Below are positions 8,187 through 16,467 of a stretch of 64,000 nt of DNA, piece by piece; the stretch's first letter is position 1; each line of letters opens with the position of its first letter. Under the pieces are notes generated by a model that ran no database searches, was not told the origin of the DNA, and was given only the letters and a program-made list of their open reading frames with translations. Location: positions 191,001 through 255,000 of the forward strand of contig NZ_KB898709.1 in NCBI RefSeq assembly GCF_000377745.1. Direction: 5' to 3'. Source of the DNA: Gilvimarinus chinensis DSM 19667 (lineage in GTDB: Bacteria > Pseudomonadota > Gammaproteobacteria > Pseudomonadales > Cellvibrionaceae). Position numbers and translations under genes: made by a program.

Positions 8187-10646
8187 CTACAGAAATTTAT
8201 TCCAACCGCCATACTCGCCTTTTACCGAGAGCCTTACAAAAGACAATCCGATGAGCAGCAAGCCGCAAATAACAGCGTTTACCATAGAAACCAAAGGCGC
8301 ACCGCTAAACACGATAGCGGCAGGCAATAACACACCCAACAAAGCCAGTAGCCAACGTACGGGCCGTGCCACTTCAGCAAAGGCGCACACCGCAACGGTT
8401 ATCACCAAAGAGCCCACAATATGATCCCAGTTGGCTACCGCACCTTCGGCCCCTAATGTTAAGCGTGTCAACATCAGCCAAGTGCCCACAGCAATAGCCA
8501 CCAACATAGACCACGGCAGAGTAACACCACCGGCGAACATGTCTTTTAACACCACTGTCGGTGCGCGCTCAAAATCATCGACTACCGTGTCATTCGGACC
8601 ATCGTCCGTGTCGCCGGTAAAAAAGATTTTTAACACCGGTCTGCCTGCTTTATGCCGGCGCTTTAAAAATTGGAAGGTTGCCACCAGCTCATCCAAAGAA
8701 TAAGGAATTTGCAAAAGCATGGCGGCAGCACCGATTAAACACAGGGTGCACCAAGTGCCGATCACGATAGGCTGAATAATAATAAAGGTGATGGACACCA
8801 CCCCCAAGGGCACAATCATAAAGCCGAATAAGGTAACCAACCAGGGCATGGTTCGCCAACGGCGATTAGAACCCAGCAGGCCAGTTAGAATTTCCAAGGC
8901 ATAAGTCATAGCGCCAATGCCCGCATCGGGAACGGGCCACGCCTCGGAAACCTCAGAGGTAATGATCTCTTCTGTTCCGTTTTTCGGATTGGCGCTGCCC
9001 GTAAAGAAGGGCTCCCACACACTATCGATGTGACCGAGCTGATACGCGGTTAAGTATCGCGAGACAAAAAAGCCGACAAAGGCCAGAATTATAATAGGCG
9101 CCCGTTGAAACCAACTGGAAGGGTTCACATCCCACCCGGGCGGTATGGTTGGCCCTGTCATTTGTGCTGCGGGAGAAATACCCGGGGTCGGTGGCACCAA
9201 GGTAGAAAAGCCGATCGCTAAAATGCCGATTACCGTTGAATTTAAATACCCCGCGGCACTGGGCGTCCACAAGGCGAGCGGTGCGAACAGTAACCACAAG
9301 CCAACAAAGGTACTGCCCCAGCGTGCCCAACTGGCGCGATAACTCAGTGACAAAAAGGCAAATACCAGCAACAACGCACCACTGGCGTAGTCACTCACCG
9401 CTAAGTTTTGATTCGCATACCCCATTACCGGCGGCGAGGTAATCAGCCAAGCGCCCAGGCCCATAGTGATAAAAGGCGCCCATAAATATTGACGGTGTTG
9501 GCGACGGCGCTCACGATCAAAGCGTTGTAATACCGAATCTGGGTTCTGCTTTTTTTCAGCAGCGGCGAGCATGTCATCGGTAGGCGTAATGCCGTTGGCC
9601 TTATACCAACCTAAAGGATCTTTTTTTAAATTTTTTATTAATACAGGCAGTACTGCGTCCAGGCGGTGCTGAGCGTTCCACTGCAGGTCTTCCTTCGCTT
9701 TAGCGCAATCAAGTTCGTAGTGGTCCGACGCCATATCCACCATAAAGGGACGTATAAATGGCTTTTCGCCCTTGTCGAAATCATCCGGCACCACAGGCTC
9801 TGATTTCGCCTCCAGCCAGGCGCCCGCTTTAGCGATAGACTGGGGCACCTGTGTGGTGTGCCACTCTCGCTCGCCGTGCAGCAACTCGCCAATGCGATTT
9901 TGCAGCGCTTCGTAGCTTAGCGTGATCTCTTCTCCGGCGAGCAGAATATGCTCATCTGGCAGAGTTGTTCTTTCCGCCAAGGTACGTACGAACAAGCTCT
10001 GCATATCTTCTTTATGCAAAAACGCCTGCCCGGCACCGGTGTTTCCCGAATACAAATGGCTTTTAAAGCCTTGCTCATAAATGCGGGCGATTTGATGCGC
10101 TAACGTCGGTACGCAGGTTTGTTCGTCGTACAAGCCAGCCAAACGCAGGATGCTAAAGGGCATGCTGGCTTCGGAGGCGATCACGCTCTCTACCTCGGCT
10201 TTGGACATTGGGTACGCCCAACCGGGTTTTATCGGGGACTGTTCGTTAATTTTATGTCCGGGAACGCCCGGCTCATGAACCAACATCGTACTGGCGTAGA
10301 TAAACCGCTCAACAGAAAAGTCTTGTAACGCCCGCAACAGATGGCGCGTGCCATCAACATTCACCTTTTGGTAAAGCGGTGACGCCTCGCCAGTAAAATC
10401 AAAGTAAGCGGCTAAGTGGATTACCGCCGCCACCTGATGACCAAACTCCTGGCGACATTGGGAAAGTGCCAGAGCCACAGATTCTTCCGAGGTTAAATCA
10501 AGGGTAAAACTAGCCTCAGCTTCAGCAGCGGGCTCTTGATCCAAGCCAACGACGGTGTACTCAGAACGAAGAGCTTTGGCCAAAGAGGCCCCGAGATTAC
10601 CAGCACCTCCGGTAATGAGAAGCAAAGGCTTTTTACGTTGATCCAT
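8187..10646 (-). CDS. Four-part fusion: NAD-dependent epimerase, SPW repeat, VKOR-like domain, SPW repeat
   Basis: This 819-residue protein starts with a short-chain epimerase/dehydratase domain (residues 1 to about 345; TGGAGNLGASLAKAL nucleotide-binding loop and YPMSKAE catalytic Tyr/Lys region). A cytosolic linker follows, then membrane segments matching an SPW repeat (about 375-465; WLITSPPVMGY). Next is a vitamin K epoxide reductase-like domain (about 515-660) whose WCTLC supplies the CxxC pair, and last a second SPW-type bundle (710-810). VKOR proteins pass electrons for disulfide formation, but the extra loop cysteines of classical VKORs are not visible here. GGGGA precedes the ATG. 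The gene converges on the acetyl-CoA hydrolase gene 32 bases away. The substrate of the epimerase part is unknown. Confidence 0.78.
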   Translation of the reverse strand: MDQRKKPLLLITGGAGNLGASLAKALRSEYTVVGLDQEPAAEAEASFTLDLTSEESVALALSQCRQEFGHQVAAVIHLAAYFDFTGEASPLYQKVNVDGTRHLLRALQDFSVERFIYASTMLVHEPGVPGHKINEQSPIKPGWAYPMSKAEVESVIASEASMPFSILRLAGLYDEQTCVPTLAHQIARIYEQGFKSHLYSGNTGAGQAFLHKEDMQSLFVRTLAERTTLPDEHILLAGEEITLSYEALQNRIGELLHGEREWHTTQVPQSIAKAGAWLEAKSEPVVPDDFDKGEKPFIRPFMVDMASDHYELDCAKAKEDLQWNAQHRLDAVLPVLIKNLKKDPLGWYKANGITPTDDMLAAAEKKQNPDSVLQRFDRERRRQHRQYLWAPFITMGLGAWLITSPPVMGYANQNLAVSDYASGALLLVFAFLSLSYRASWARWGSTFVGLWLLFAPLALWTPSAAGYLNSTVIGILAIGFSTLVPPTPGISPAAQMTGPTIPPGWDVNPSSWFQRAPIIILAFVGFFVSRYLTAYQLGHIDSVWEPFFTGSANPKNGTEEIITSEVSEAWPVPDAGIGAMTYALEILTGLLGSNRRWRTMPWLVTLFGFMIVPLGVVSITFIIIQPIVIGTWCTLCLIGAAAMLLQIPYSLDELVATFQFLKRRHKAGRPVLKIFFTGDTDDGPNDTVVDDFERAPTVVLKDMFAGGVTLPWSMLVAIAVGTWLMLTRLTLGAEGAVANWDHIVGSLVITVAVCAFAEVARPVRWLLALLGVLLPAAIVFSGAPLVSMVNAVICGLLLIGLSFVRLSVKGEYGGWNKFL

Positions 10647-10781
10647 GGTGTATTCCCCACAACAGACATTGAAGAGTAATGGCGATTGGCAGGGAAAGAT
10701 TGCAAAAATTGATCCGGGTAAAAAAGGCGGTAAACTCTGATCGAACCTAAAAATGTTTGTAAAAGCTGCAATAATTTCGGG

Positions 10782-12014
10782 TTAGTGATCTTGAATGTGC
10801 AAAATTTTTTCAATGTCCACGCCTAAGGTCAGCACCCCCAAACGCCTACCCGAGATTTCCAAAGGCATGCTCATTTGTGATTGAAACCGACGGGTAGATT
10901 GATCGTACACCACTTCATCAAAAAACCATTCACCTGCAGGCTGTATAAAGCCCTGCCTGTACTTGACCTCATCACCCTGCCAATAGTCAGAGGTGAAGGG
11001 CACTGCGGCCACATTGCGCCCCTGTGTATCCATCACAATAACCTCATTAATTGCAGGTATTTGTGCTTGCCAGGGCAACAGGGCAGCCATTAAGTTCGAA
11101 TCTAATAGAACCCTTAACGCTTCACTGTTGAAGTCCCGATAATGGCTACGCCACTGAAAATCCAAACGCTGTATCAATTGCTCACTTAATGGTTCTTGCG
11201 CAGCGCGGCGCAGCAGTGCATCGTCCAGCGCGCCCATATCCAACAGTGTTGAAATGTCTGGCCGCAAACGCTGCACTATTTTTTCCTGTTCTGCGGCATT
11301 CAGAGCAAAGCCTTCAGCAGCACACAGGTGTACATGGCGATTAAACTGCGCTAAAAAATCTGGGTGACGCTCTGTAAATTCCCGGCCGAAATAAACCCCC
11401 AAGGGGAGATAACGATCAAATCGGGCATGATAGCGCTCTGGCGGTATATTCAGAGAATGCGCGGCTTTTTCGAAGTGTTGGCGATCGGCAAGAATGACAT
11501 CCACCCGTCCGGCATAAAGCATTTTGATCATTTGAGGTAAATCCTGCGCCGACAGATAATCGGTCTGCCCATTCAGGTCGAACCACAGTTGTTGATGGCT
11601 GCCAAGAATGGCTCCTTTACGCATAGTTGCCGGGTCTGAAGCAAACTCTGTGTCGTCGCGGGTAAACCAGTACCACTTTTGTAAAATCAGTGGATCTGAG
11701 AGAGTGGCAAACGCGTCCAGCTCCGGATCTGGCATGGCAGTGAAAAAACCATCTATGGTGCCGATTCGAACTTCCTGTTGAGCTCGACGCCAAGGCTGGT
11801 AATGTATTTTCGGCTGGTAAGGGAGGTGAGAAAAAATACAGTCTATATGGGTTAATATTCCCATTTGCGCACGGGGTTTATAATCTGCCGAATAGGCCGA
11901 TTGCACATTGGTACCCAGAATAACCTGCGCAACCGCCGCCTGTTTGTCAGAGGGTACATCCGCGATTACGACAGTCGGCAAAAGAAGCATGAAAGCCGTT
12001 ATGAGCCGGCGCAC
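10782..12014 (-). CDS. Periplasmic solute-binding-like sensor protein with C-terminal Cache/PAS-like domain, no output domain
   Basis: A 410-residue exported protein. It has a signal peptide (LITAFMLLLPTVVIAD, cleavage near residue 19). The N-terminal part resembles family-3 solute-binding proteins: YQPWRRAQQEVRIGTIDGFF, then YAGRVDVILADRQHF. The C-terminal 110 residues (INEVIVMDTQGRNVAAVP through RRLGVLTLGVDIEKI) look like a Cache- or PAS-type sensing fold, as in periplasmic halves of chemoreceptors and kinases. There is no membrane anchor after it and no kinase, GGDEF or methyl-accepting module. The start is a GTG with GAGGT about 9 bases upstream. It may hand its signal to a separate membrane protein. 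The assignment is by fold resemblance only. Confidence 0.55.
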   Translation of the reverse strand: MRRLITAFMLLLPTVVIADVPSDKQAAVAQVILGTNVQSAYSADYKPRAQMGILTHIDCIFSHLPYQPKIHYQPWRRAQQEVRIGTIDGFFTAMPDPELDAFATLSDPLILQKWYWFTRDDTEFASDPATMRKGAILGSHQQLWFDLNGQTDYLSAQDLPQMIKMLYAGRVDVILADRQHFEKAAHSLNIPPERYHARFDRYLPLGVYFGREFTERHPDFLAQFNRHVHLCAAEGFALNAAEQEKIVQRLRPDISTLLDMGALDDALLRRAAQEPLSEQLIQRLDFQWRSHYRDFNSEALRVLLDSNLMAALLPWQAQIPAINEVIVMDTQGRNVAAVPFTSDYWQGDEVKYRQGFIQPAGEWFFDEVVYDQSTRRFQSQMSMPLEISGRRLGVLTLGVDIEKILHIQDH

Positions 12015-12128
12015 TATCGATTACCTCATAAGGGTTATTATTTCCTTACGAGTATAGCAGCGCATTCGCAAACGGCAGGGCAAACTTTCCGCTGGCTTTA
12101 ATCCAACTCTACGCGAGGGTAAAACGCT

Positions 12129-12587
12129 TCAACGAGAACGTTTAATTTGTGGCAAGAAGTGCCACTCATCCAGCCCTACAGGCAAATCGGAAGGCAGGCT
12201 CAACAAATACAGCGCCATGTCTTTTACCCGCCCACTCACATTTACCTCAACACTGCCATTGAGTAATGCGCTTTTAAACGAGCCGGGCTTACAAATATCC
12301 ACCAAAACCGTATTCTCGCCCCGTTGATCGGTATAGCGTAATGCCAACTGCAAAGGCCGGGTGGCCCCCTGAGGTAAGCGTAACCAGACTGCCAGATCGT
12401 ACACTCCGCTCCACGGGCCAGAAGGCTTCCAATTTCCATGATTGCTCAGCACCGATAGCGAAATGTCGGCTACCCGCTTATCCCGTATTTTTGCTGAAGG
12501 CACGGCCTTAACGCCAGGGACGGCGCTACTACCAGAATGTCGCAGTGTTTCTGTTGCAGCCTGAACGGATTTACGATTAAACATCAT
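12129..12587 (-). CDS. Hypothetical protein, 152 residues
   Basis: I do not recognise this protein. It has no signal peptide or membrane segment. The N-terminal 30 residues are polar, and the rest is rich in alternating hydrophobic residues (VADISLSVLSNHG, LRLPQGATRPLQLALRYTDQ, VEVNVSGRVKDMALYLLSL), suggesting a beta-sandwich. The end is basic (IKRSR). GGAG lies 7 bases before the ATG at 12587, which supports real translation. It sits between the sensor-like gene and the divergent nhaD promoter. A carbohydrate-binding-like fold is possible but cannot be claimed from sequence. Confidence 0.5.
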   Translation of the reverse strand: MMFNRKSVQAATETLRHSGSSAVPGVKAVPSAKIRDKRVADISLSVLSNHGNWKPSGPWSGVYDLAVWLRLPQGATRPLQLALRYTDQRGENTVLVDICKPGSFKSALLNGSVEVNVSGRVKDMALYLLSLPSDLPVGLDEWHFLPQIKRSR

Positions 12588-12809
12588 GTTGTGCTCCGGT
12601 ATTCAATCGCTTTAAAACTAAGCGAGTTACAGTTGGTTCAAGCACCTTAGCATTGCAGGGGAAAACAAAAGTGTGACTTATGCGGCAATGTCTGCGTCTG
12701 AAACCCCAGTTGCGGTATTGAATGACAAGGGATATCGGGAGCGTGAATGGTAGCGCTATCAATATCATCATTTAGGTGGTTATGACTTATTAATGACACT
12801 TTGCAATTG

Positions 12810-12837
12810 TTTACGCTTTAGCGGGGTATGTTAGAAT
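12810..12837 (+). promoter_or_regulatory. Predicted sigma-70 promoter of nhaD
   Basis: TTTACG (12810-12815) and TAGAAT (12832-12837) are separated by 16 bases. The predicted start of transcription, near 12844, coincides with the first base of the leader-RNA helix described in the next entry. Confidence 0.6.
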
Positions 12838-12844
12838 ACGCGCC

Positions 12845-12912
12845 CTCTGGGCTCCTGCTTAAGGACCTACAAGAATCGGCGCAGACCGATCATGAACGGA
12901 GCCGCCCCAGAG
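12845..12912 (+). ncRNA. Structured leader RNA of nhaD; candidate lithium/sodium riboswitch (nhaA-I class)
   Basis: The nhaD leader can fold into a closed domain. CUCUGGG (12845-12851) pairs with CCCAGAG (12906-12912). CUCC (12852-12855) pairs with GGAG (12898-12901). An inner hairpin AUCGG/CCGAU (12875-12879 with 12886-12890) is perfect, and a smaller CCU/AGG hairpin can form at 12854-12864. The unpaired segments are purine-rich. The predicted transcript begins right at the first helix, and the domain ends 31 bases before the nhaD ATG. A short structured RNA in front of a Na+/H+ antiporter gene matches the context of nhaA-I RNAs, reported as lithium-sensing riboswitches. Class membership is inference from fold and context. 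Confidence 0.55.
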
Positions 12913-12943
12913 TTACTGCCACACTAACTATCACGGAAATTAC

Positions 12944-14389
12944 ATGTCTACCATCACCTATCGCGCTAGCGCGCTGCTTGGGGTGTGTCTGCTTTTGCTG
13001 TCCGGACAAACCCTCGCCGCCACAGGCACCATCAATTTAACCACGAGCGGCATTGGCTATTTCGCTCTGATCCTGTTCGCGATTGCCTATATCGTGGTAA
13101 TGCTGGAAGAAAAGCTGCACTTAAGAAAATCAAAACCTGTACTGGTGGCTGCCGGTGTTATCTGGATGTGCATTGGCTGGGTTTACACGCAGGCCGGTCA
13201 GCCCCATGACGCCGAGCACGCTTTTCGCCACACCCTGCTTGAGTTTGCAGAACTTATGCTGTTTCTGCTGGTGGCCATGACGTACATTAACGCCTTGGAA
13301 GAGCGTCGCTTATTCGATGTACTGCGCGCCTGGATGGTACGAAAAGGCTTCAACTATAAAACGCTTTTTTGGTTAACAGGCTTTTTATCCTTTTTCATTT
13401 CCCCTATTGCCGATAACTTAACAACGGCGCTTTTAATGTGTGCCGTTATCGTCAAAGTGGCCGGAGACGATACTCGTTTTATCAACCTTTGCTGTATTAA
13501 CGTTGTGGTCGCGGCTAATGCCGGTGGCGCGTTCAGCCCCTTTGGCGATATCACAACATTGATGGTATGGCAGGCAGGGATTGTCGAGTTCCAAGAGTTT
13601 CTGGCACTTTTCCTACCTTCTATGGTGAATTTTTTAATTCCAGCAGCCATCATGAGCTTCTTTATCGAAAACCGCAAACCGGTAGCCGTCGAGGAAGAAG
13701 TCGAGCTCAAGCGCGGTGCCCTGCGGATTATGTGTCTGTTTTTGCTCACCATCGCCACCGCGGTTATGTGCCATTTGCTGCTCCACCTACCTCCGGTTCT
13801 GGGGATGATGACCGGCTTAGGTTATTTACAGTTTTTTGGCTATTTCCTACGTCGCACCTTACCTGGCTCGCTGGCTCGCAAAAGAGCTTTGGCAGAGCGC
13901 GCCGGAGATCAACAGGCGCTGGAGCGCTTAGGCGGTGTAGTACCTTTTGATGTCTTCAGCAAAGTGGCGCGCGCCGAGTGGGACACCTTGCTGTTCTTTT
14001 ATGGCGTGGTGATGTGTGTTGGCGGCTTGGGTTACATGGGTTATCTGGCGTATATGTCCGAGCTTCTTTACACCGGTCTGGGAGCGACTCAAACCAACAT
14101 TATCCTCGGGGTGGCCTCAGCCATTATTGATAACATTCCAGTAATGTTCGCCGTTTTAACCATGGAGCCCGAAATGTCTCACGGGCACTGGCTGTTAATA
14201 ACTCTGACCGCCGGAACCGGCGGCAGCCTGCTTTCCATTGGTTCGGCCGCAGGGGTTGCACTGATGGGCCAGGCCCGGGGTAAATACACCTTTTTCGGCC
14301 ACCTGAAATGGACCCCCGTCATCGCCATTGGCTATGCCGCCAGTGTGGCCGTCCACCTTTGGCTAAATGCAGAAATGTTTACCCATTAA
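12944..14389 (+). CDS. nhaD: Na+/H+ antiporter NhaD
   Basis: This 481-residue inner-membrane protein belongs to the ArsB/NhaD superfamily and exchanges sodium or lithium for protons. It has a signal-like first segment, a conserved FALILFAIAYIVVMLEEKLHLRKSKP region (key part: YIVVMLEEKLHL), then SPIADNLTTALLMC near residue 150, NAGGAFSPFGDITTLMVWQ near 190-205, and SAIIDNIPVMFAVLTM near 385. The Asp and Asn residues in these discontinuous helices are typical ion ligands. The C-terminal segment GTGGSLLSIGSAAGVALMGQ is also typical of the family. Its own promoter and structured leader lie upstream and a strong terminator follows, so it is monocistronic. Confidence 0.93.
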   Translation: MSTITYRASALLGVCLLLLSGQTLAATGTINLTTSGIGYFALILFAIAYIVVMLEEKLHLRKSKPVLVAAGVIWMCIGWVYTQAGQPHDAEHAFRHTLLEFAELMLFLLVAMTYINALEERRLFDVLRAWMVRKGFNYKTLFWLTGFLSFFISPIADNLTTALLMCAVIVKVAGDDTRFINLCCINVVVAANAGGAFSPFGDITTLMVWQAGIVEFQEFLALFLPSMVNFLIPAAIMSFFIENRKPVAVEEEVELKRGALRIMCLFLLTIATAVMCHLLLHLPPVLGMMTGLGYLQFFGYFLRRTLPGSLARKRALAERAGDQQALERLGGVVPFDVFSKVARAEWDTLLFFYGVVMCVGGLGYMGYLAYMSELLYTGLGATQTNIILGVASAIIDNIPVMFAVLTMEPEMSHGHWLLITLTAGTGGSLLSIGSAAGVALMGQARGKYTFFGHLKWTPVIAIGYAASVAVHLWLNAEMFTH

Positions 14390-14398
14390 GCACACACT

Positions 14399-14428
14399 AA
14401 AAAGGGTGCACAATGTGCACCCTTTTTT
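14399..14428. terminator. Bidirectional intrinsic terminator between nhaD and panD
   Basis: GGGTGCAC (14404-14411) and GTGCACCC (14415-14422) form a perfect stem with an AAT loop, flanked by an A run on the left and a T run on the right. It can end nhaD transcripts on the plus strand and, by symmetry, panD transcripts on the minus strand. Confidence 0.93.
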
Positions 14429-14473
14429 CTAGCCGCTTCAGCCAGCGCCTCGCGGTTTCACAGCCGTTAACAT

Positions 14474-14854
14474 TTACACCAATTGCATGGGAATAGTATT
14501 GGTGGTGCGCTCGACCTTATTTTTTTCATCCAGATACACCAGCCGCGGCTTATAATTTTCCAGCTGCTCCTCTGTGTATTGGCCATAGGCACCAATAATA
14601 ACTCGATCACCTACCTGCACCTTACGCGCAGCAGCACCGTTCATGGAAATCGTGCCCGAGCCACGCTCGGCAAGAATCACATAAGTGGTAAAGCGTTCGC
14701 CGTTATTGACGTTATAAATGTCAATCTGTTCAAACTCGCGCAGTCCGGCCAGATCTACCAGATCAGCATCAATGGCGCAGGAGCCGTCATACCACAGCTC
14801 TGCCTGGGTAACGGCTGCCATGTGTAATTTGCCTTTAAGCATGGTAGAGAGCAT
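14474..14854 (-). CDS. panD: Aspartate 1-decarboxylase PanD
   Basis: This 126-residue enzyme makes beta-alanine from aspartate for pantothenate synthesis. It is a pyruvoyl enzyme made as a proenzyme; the self-cleavage site Gly24-Ser25 is visible in [11 protein letters not shown]. The conserved [11 protein letters not shown] and [20 protein letters not shown] segments follow. GAGGAG lies close upstream of the ATG. It is 52 bases downstream of panC in the same direction, giving a panC-panD unit. panB, often next to panC, is not in this window. Confidence 0.95.
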   Translation of the reverse strand: MLSTMLKGKLHMAAVTQAELWYDGSCAIDADLVDLAGLREFEQIDIYNVNNGERFTTYVILAERGSGTISMNGAAARKVQVGDRVIIGAYGQYTEEQLENYKPRLVYLDEKNKVERTTNTIPMQLV

Positions 14855-14906
14855 GGGCTCCTCCTCAGTGTTAACTTATGGCACCTGCGGCACCAGCACC
14901 GGAATT

Positions 14907-15758
14907 TTAGTCAATTTCCAGTGATATATTATCAATCAATCGGGCCCCTTCCGTATACATGGCCCCAAGGACGGTCATCTCCCTGTCATCGTCCGCCGCC
15001 GGTTTAAGGGTGCGGCTGTTGCAGATTTCAAGGTAGTCCACCTTAAAACCCACCTCTTCAATTTGCGTGCGCCCTTCGTCTTGCAGCGCTAAAAAATCCC
15101 GGCGACCACGTTTAATCTGCTCGCCCACCCAATTCAAGGTGTGGTTTAACTGACTGACACGCGGGCGCTCGTCTTCGGTAATAAAGCCGTTGCGCGAGCT
15201 GAGCGCTAATCCGTCATCTTCGCGGTAGATTTCCCCTGCACTAATCTGTACTGGCATGCACAAGTCTTCCACCATGCGGCGAATAACCGCCAATTGCTGA
15301 AAGTCTTTTATACCGAACACAGCCTCATCAGGCTGCACAATATTAAACAGCTTAGTTACCACCGTGGTCACCCCTTCAAAGTGACCGGGGCGGCTGGCGC
15401 CACACAACACGTCGGTCATCGCCGGGACGATCACCCGGGTCTGCTCATCCATGCCGTTGGGGTACATCTCGGTCTCTTCCGGGCAGAACAGGAAATCGCA
15501 GTTAACGCCCTCAAGCTTTGCTGCATCGGCGGCCAAGGTGCGGGGGTACTTGTCCCAATCCTCATTAAGGCCAAACTGCAAACGATTCACAAAAATGCTC
15601 GCCACCACCACATCGCAGCTTCGCCGGGCCTGCTGAACCAACGCAAGGTGAGCGTTGTGCAGATTTCCCATAGTGGGCACAAAACCAATGCGCTTACCCT
15701 CGCGCCGCGCTTTGGCAAGCTCTGCGCGCAGGGAGCTGATGTGATGAAATACCTGCAT
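14907..15758 (-). CDS. panC: Pantothenate synthetase PanC
   Basis: This 283-residue enzyme condenses pantoate with beta-alanine using ATP. The length equals E. coli PanC when the ATG at 15758 is used; GAGGG lies upstream. Motifs are [15 protein letters not shown] (nucleotide-binding His pair), [16 protein letters not shown] and [10 protein letters not shown] (the KMSKS-equivalent loop). Two positions differ from the usual consensus: HNAH replaces the common HEGH, and VNRLQFG replaces VNPMQFG. These may be lineage variants, since all other motifs are intact. The in-frame upstream extension to 15824 has no homology and is not used. panD follows in the same direction. Confidence 0.94.
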   Translation of the reverse strand: MQVFHHISSLRAELAKARREGKRIGFVPTMGNLHNAHLALVQQARRSCDVVVASIFVNRLQFGLNEDWDKYPRTLAADAAKLEGVNCDFLFCPEETEMYPNGMDEQTRVIVPAMTDVLCGASRPGHFEGVTTVVTKLFNIVQPDEAVFGIKDFQQLAVIRRMVEDLCMPVQISAGEIYREDDGLALSSRNGFITEDERPRVSQLNHTLNWVGEQIKRGRRDFLALQDEGRTQIEEVGFKVDYLEICNSRTLKPAADDDREMTVLGAMYTEGARLIDNISLEID

Positions 15759-15892
15759 AACGCCCTCGTGGTACCCGTTATTTACGGGGGGCGGATAATA
15801 CACCCTTCGGCCGTTTATGTACATTTTTTGGGCGTAGAGAACGAGGCAATAGAAGGGACTTGGATAACAAAGTCCACCCGCAGAATATGCGC

Positions 15893-16435
15893 TCAGCCGT
15901 TAAATAGAGAACCTTGCGGTGGAGCGGAGATGTCCGTCTCGCGAGGCAGACGTACCACAGCATCCCCCACCGCCAACCGGCCTCCCTGAACAACTTTAGC
16001 GCACAGACCACCATAGCCATACATAGCGGCGGCCCCGCCGGGGCCAAGGTTTTGATTCATGCGCGAACACGGGTGGCAGAGCGCCGCAGGCTCTAGAATC
16101 ACTTCGCCAATTTGTACCCGCTGGTGGCGCAGCAAGTTAAGGTTTAGCCCCCTGACCACAAGATTGCGACGCAATAGCACAGGGTCAATATCCGCCGTGC
16201 CAGTATGCAGACAAATTTGTTGAATAAATTCGTGACTTATAAGCGTCACCTGACGACCTGAACCGGGGGTTTTACGGCTGCGGTGATCGCCCGCCAGCCC
16301 TCTATCCACCACCGCCTCGGCGGACTCCACCACGTGAATTTGACCGCGATGCGCACTGCGCAGGCCAATCCACTCTAAACGGCCGGGCTTTAGGTCTTTA
16401 GCGAGCTTATCGAGTAGGCGAGCTTGGGAGTTCAT
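15893..16435 (-). CDS. MOSC domain protein
   Basis: A 180-residue single-domain protein of the MOSC family, related to the molybdenum cofactor sulfurase C-terminus. Visible marks are the [17 protein letters not shown] region, [25 protein letters not shown] and the conserved cysteine in [15 protein letters not shown]. Stand-alone MOSC proteins bind molybdenum cofactor or act in reduction of N-hydroxylated compounds, but the substrate here is unknown. It lies between panC and dnaB on the same strand with moderate gaps and is probably not functionally tied to either. Confidence 0.85.
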   Translation of the reverse strand: MNSQARLLDKLAKDLKPGRLEWIGLRSAHRGQIHVVESAEAVVDRGLAGDHRSRKTPGSGRQVTLISHEFIQQICLHTGTADIDPVLLRRNLVVRGLNLNLLRHQRVQIGEVILEPAALCHPCSRMNQNLGPGGAAAMYGYGGLCAKVVQGGRLAVGDAVVRLPRETDISAPPQGSLFNG

Positions 16436-16467
16436 ATCAGCACAGGCAAATTTATACAGGCTAAGGG

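Noticed and set aside
12828-13040. Plus-strand frame of 70 codons over the nhaD leader
   Set aside because: It overlaps the structured leader and the nhaD start in another frame, with no ribosome-binding site.
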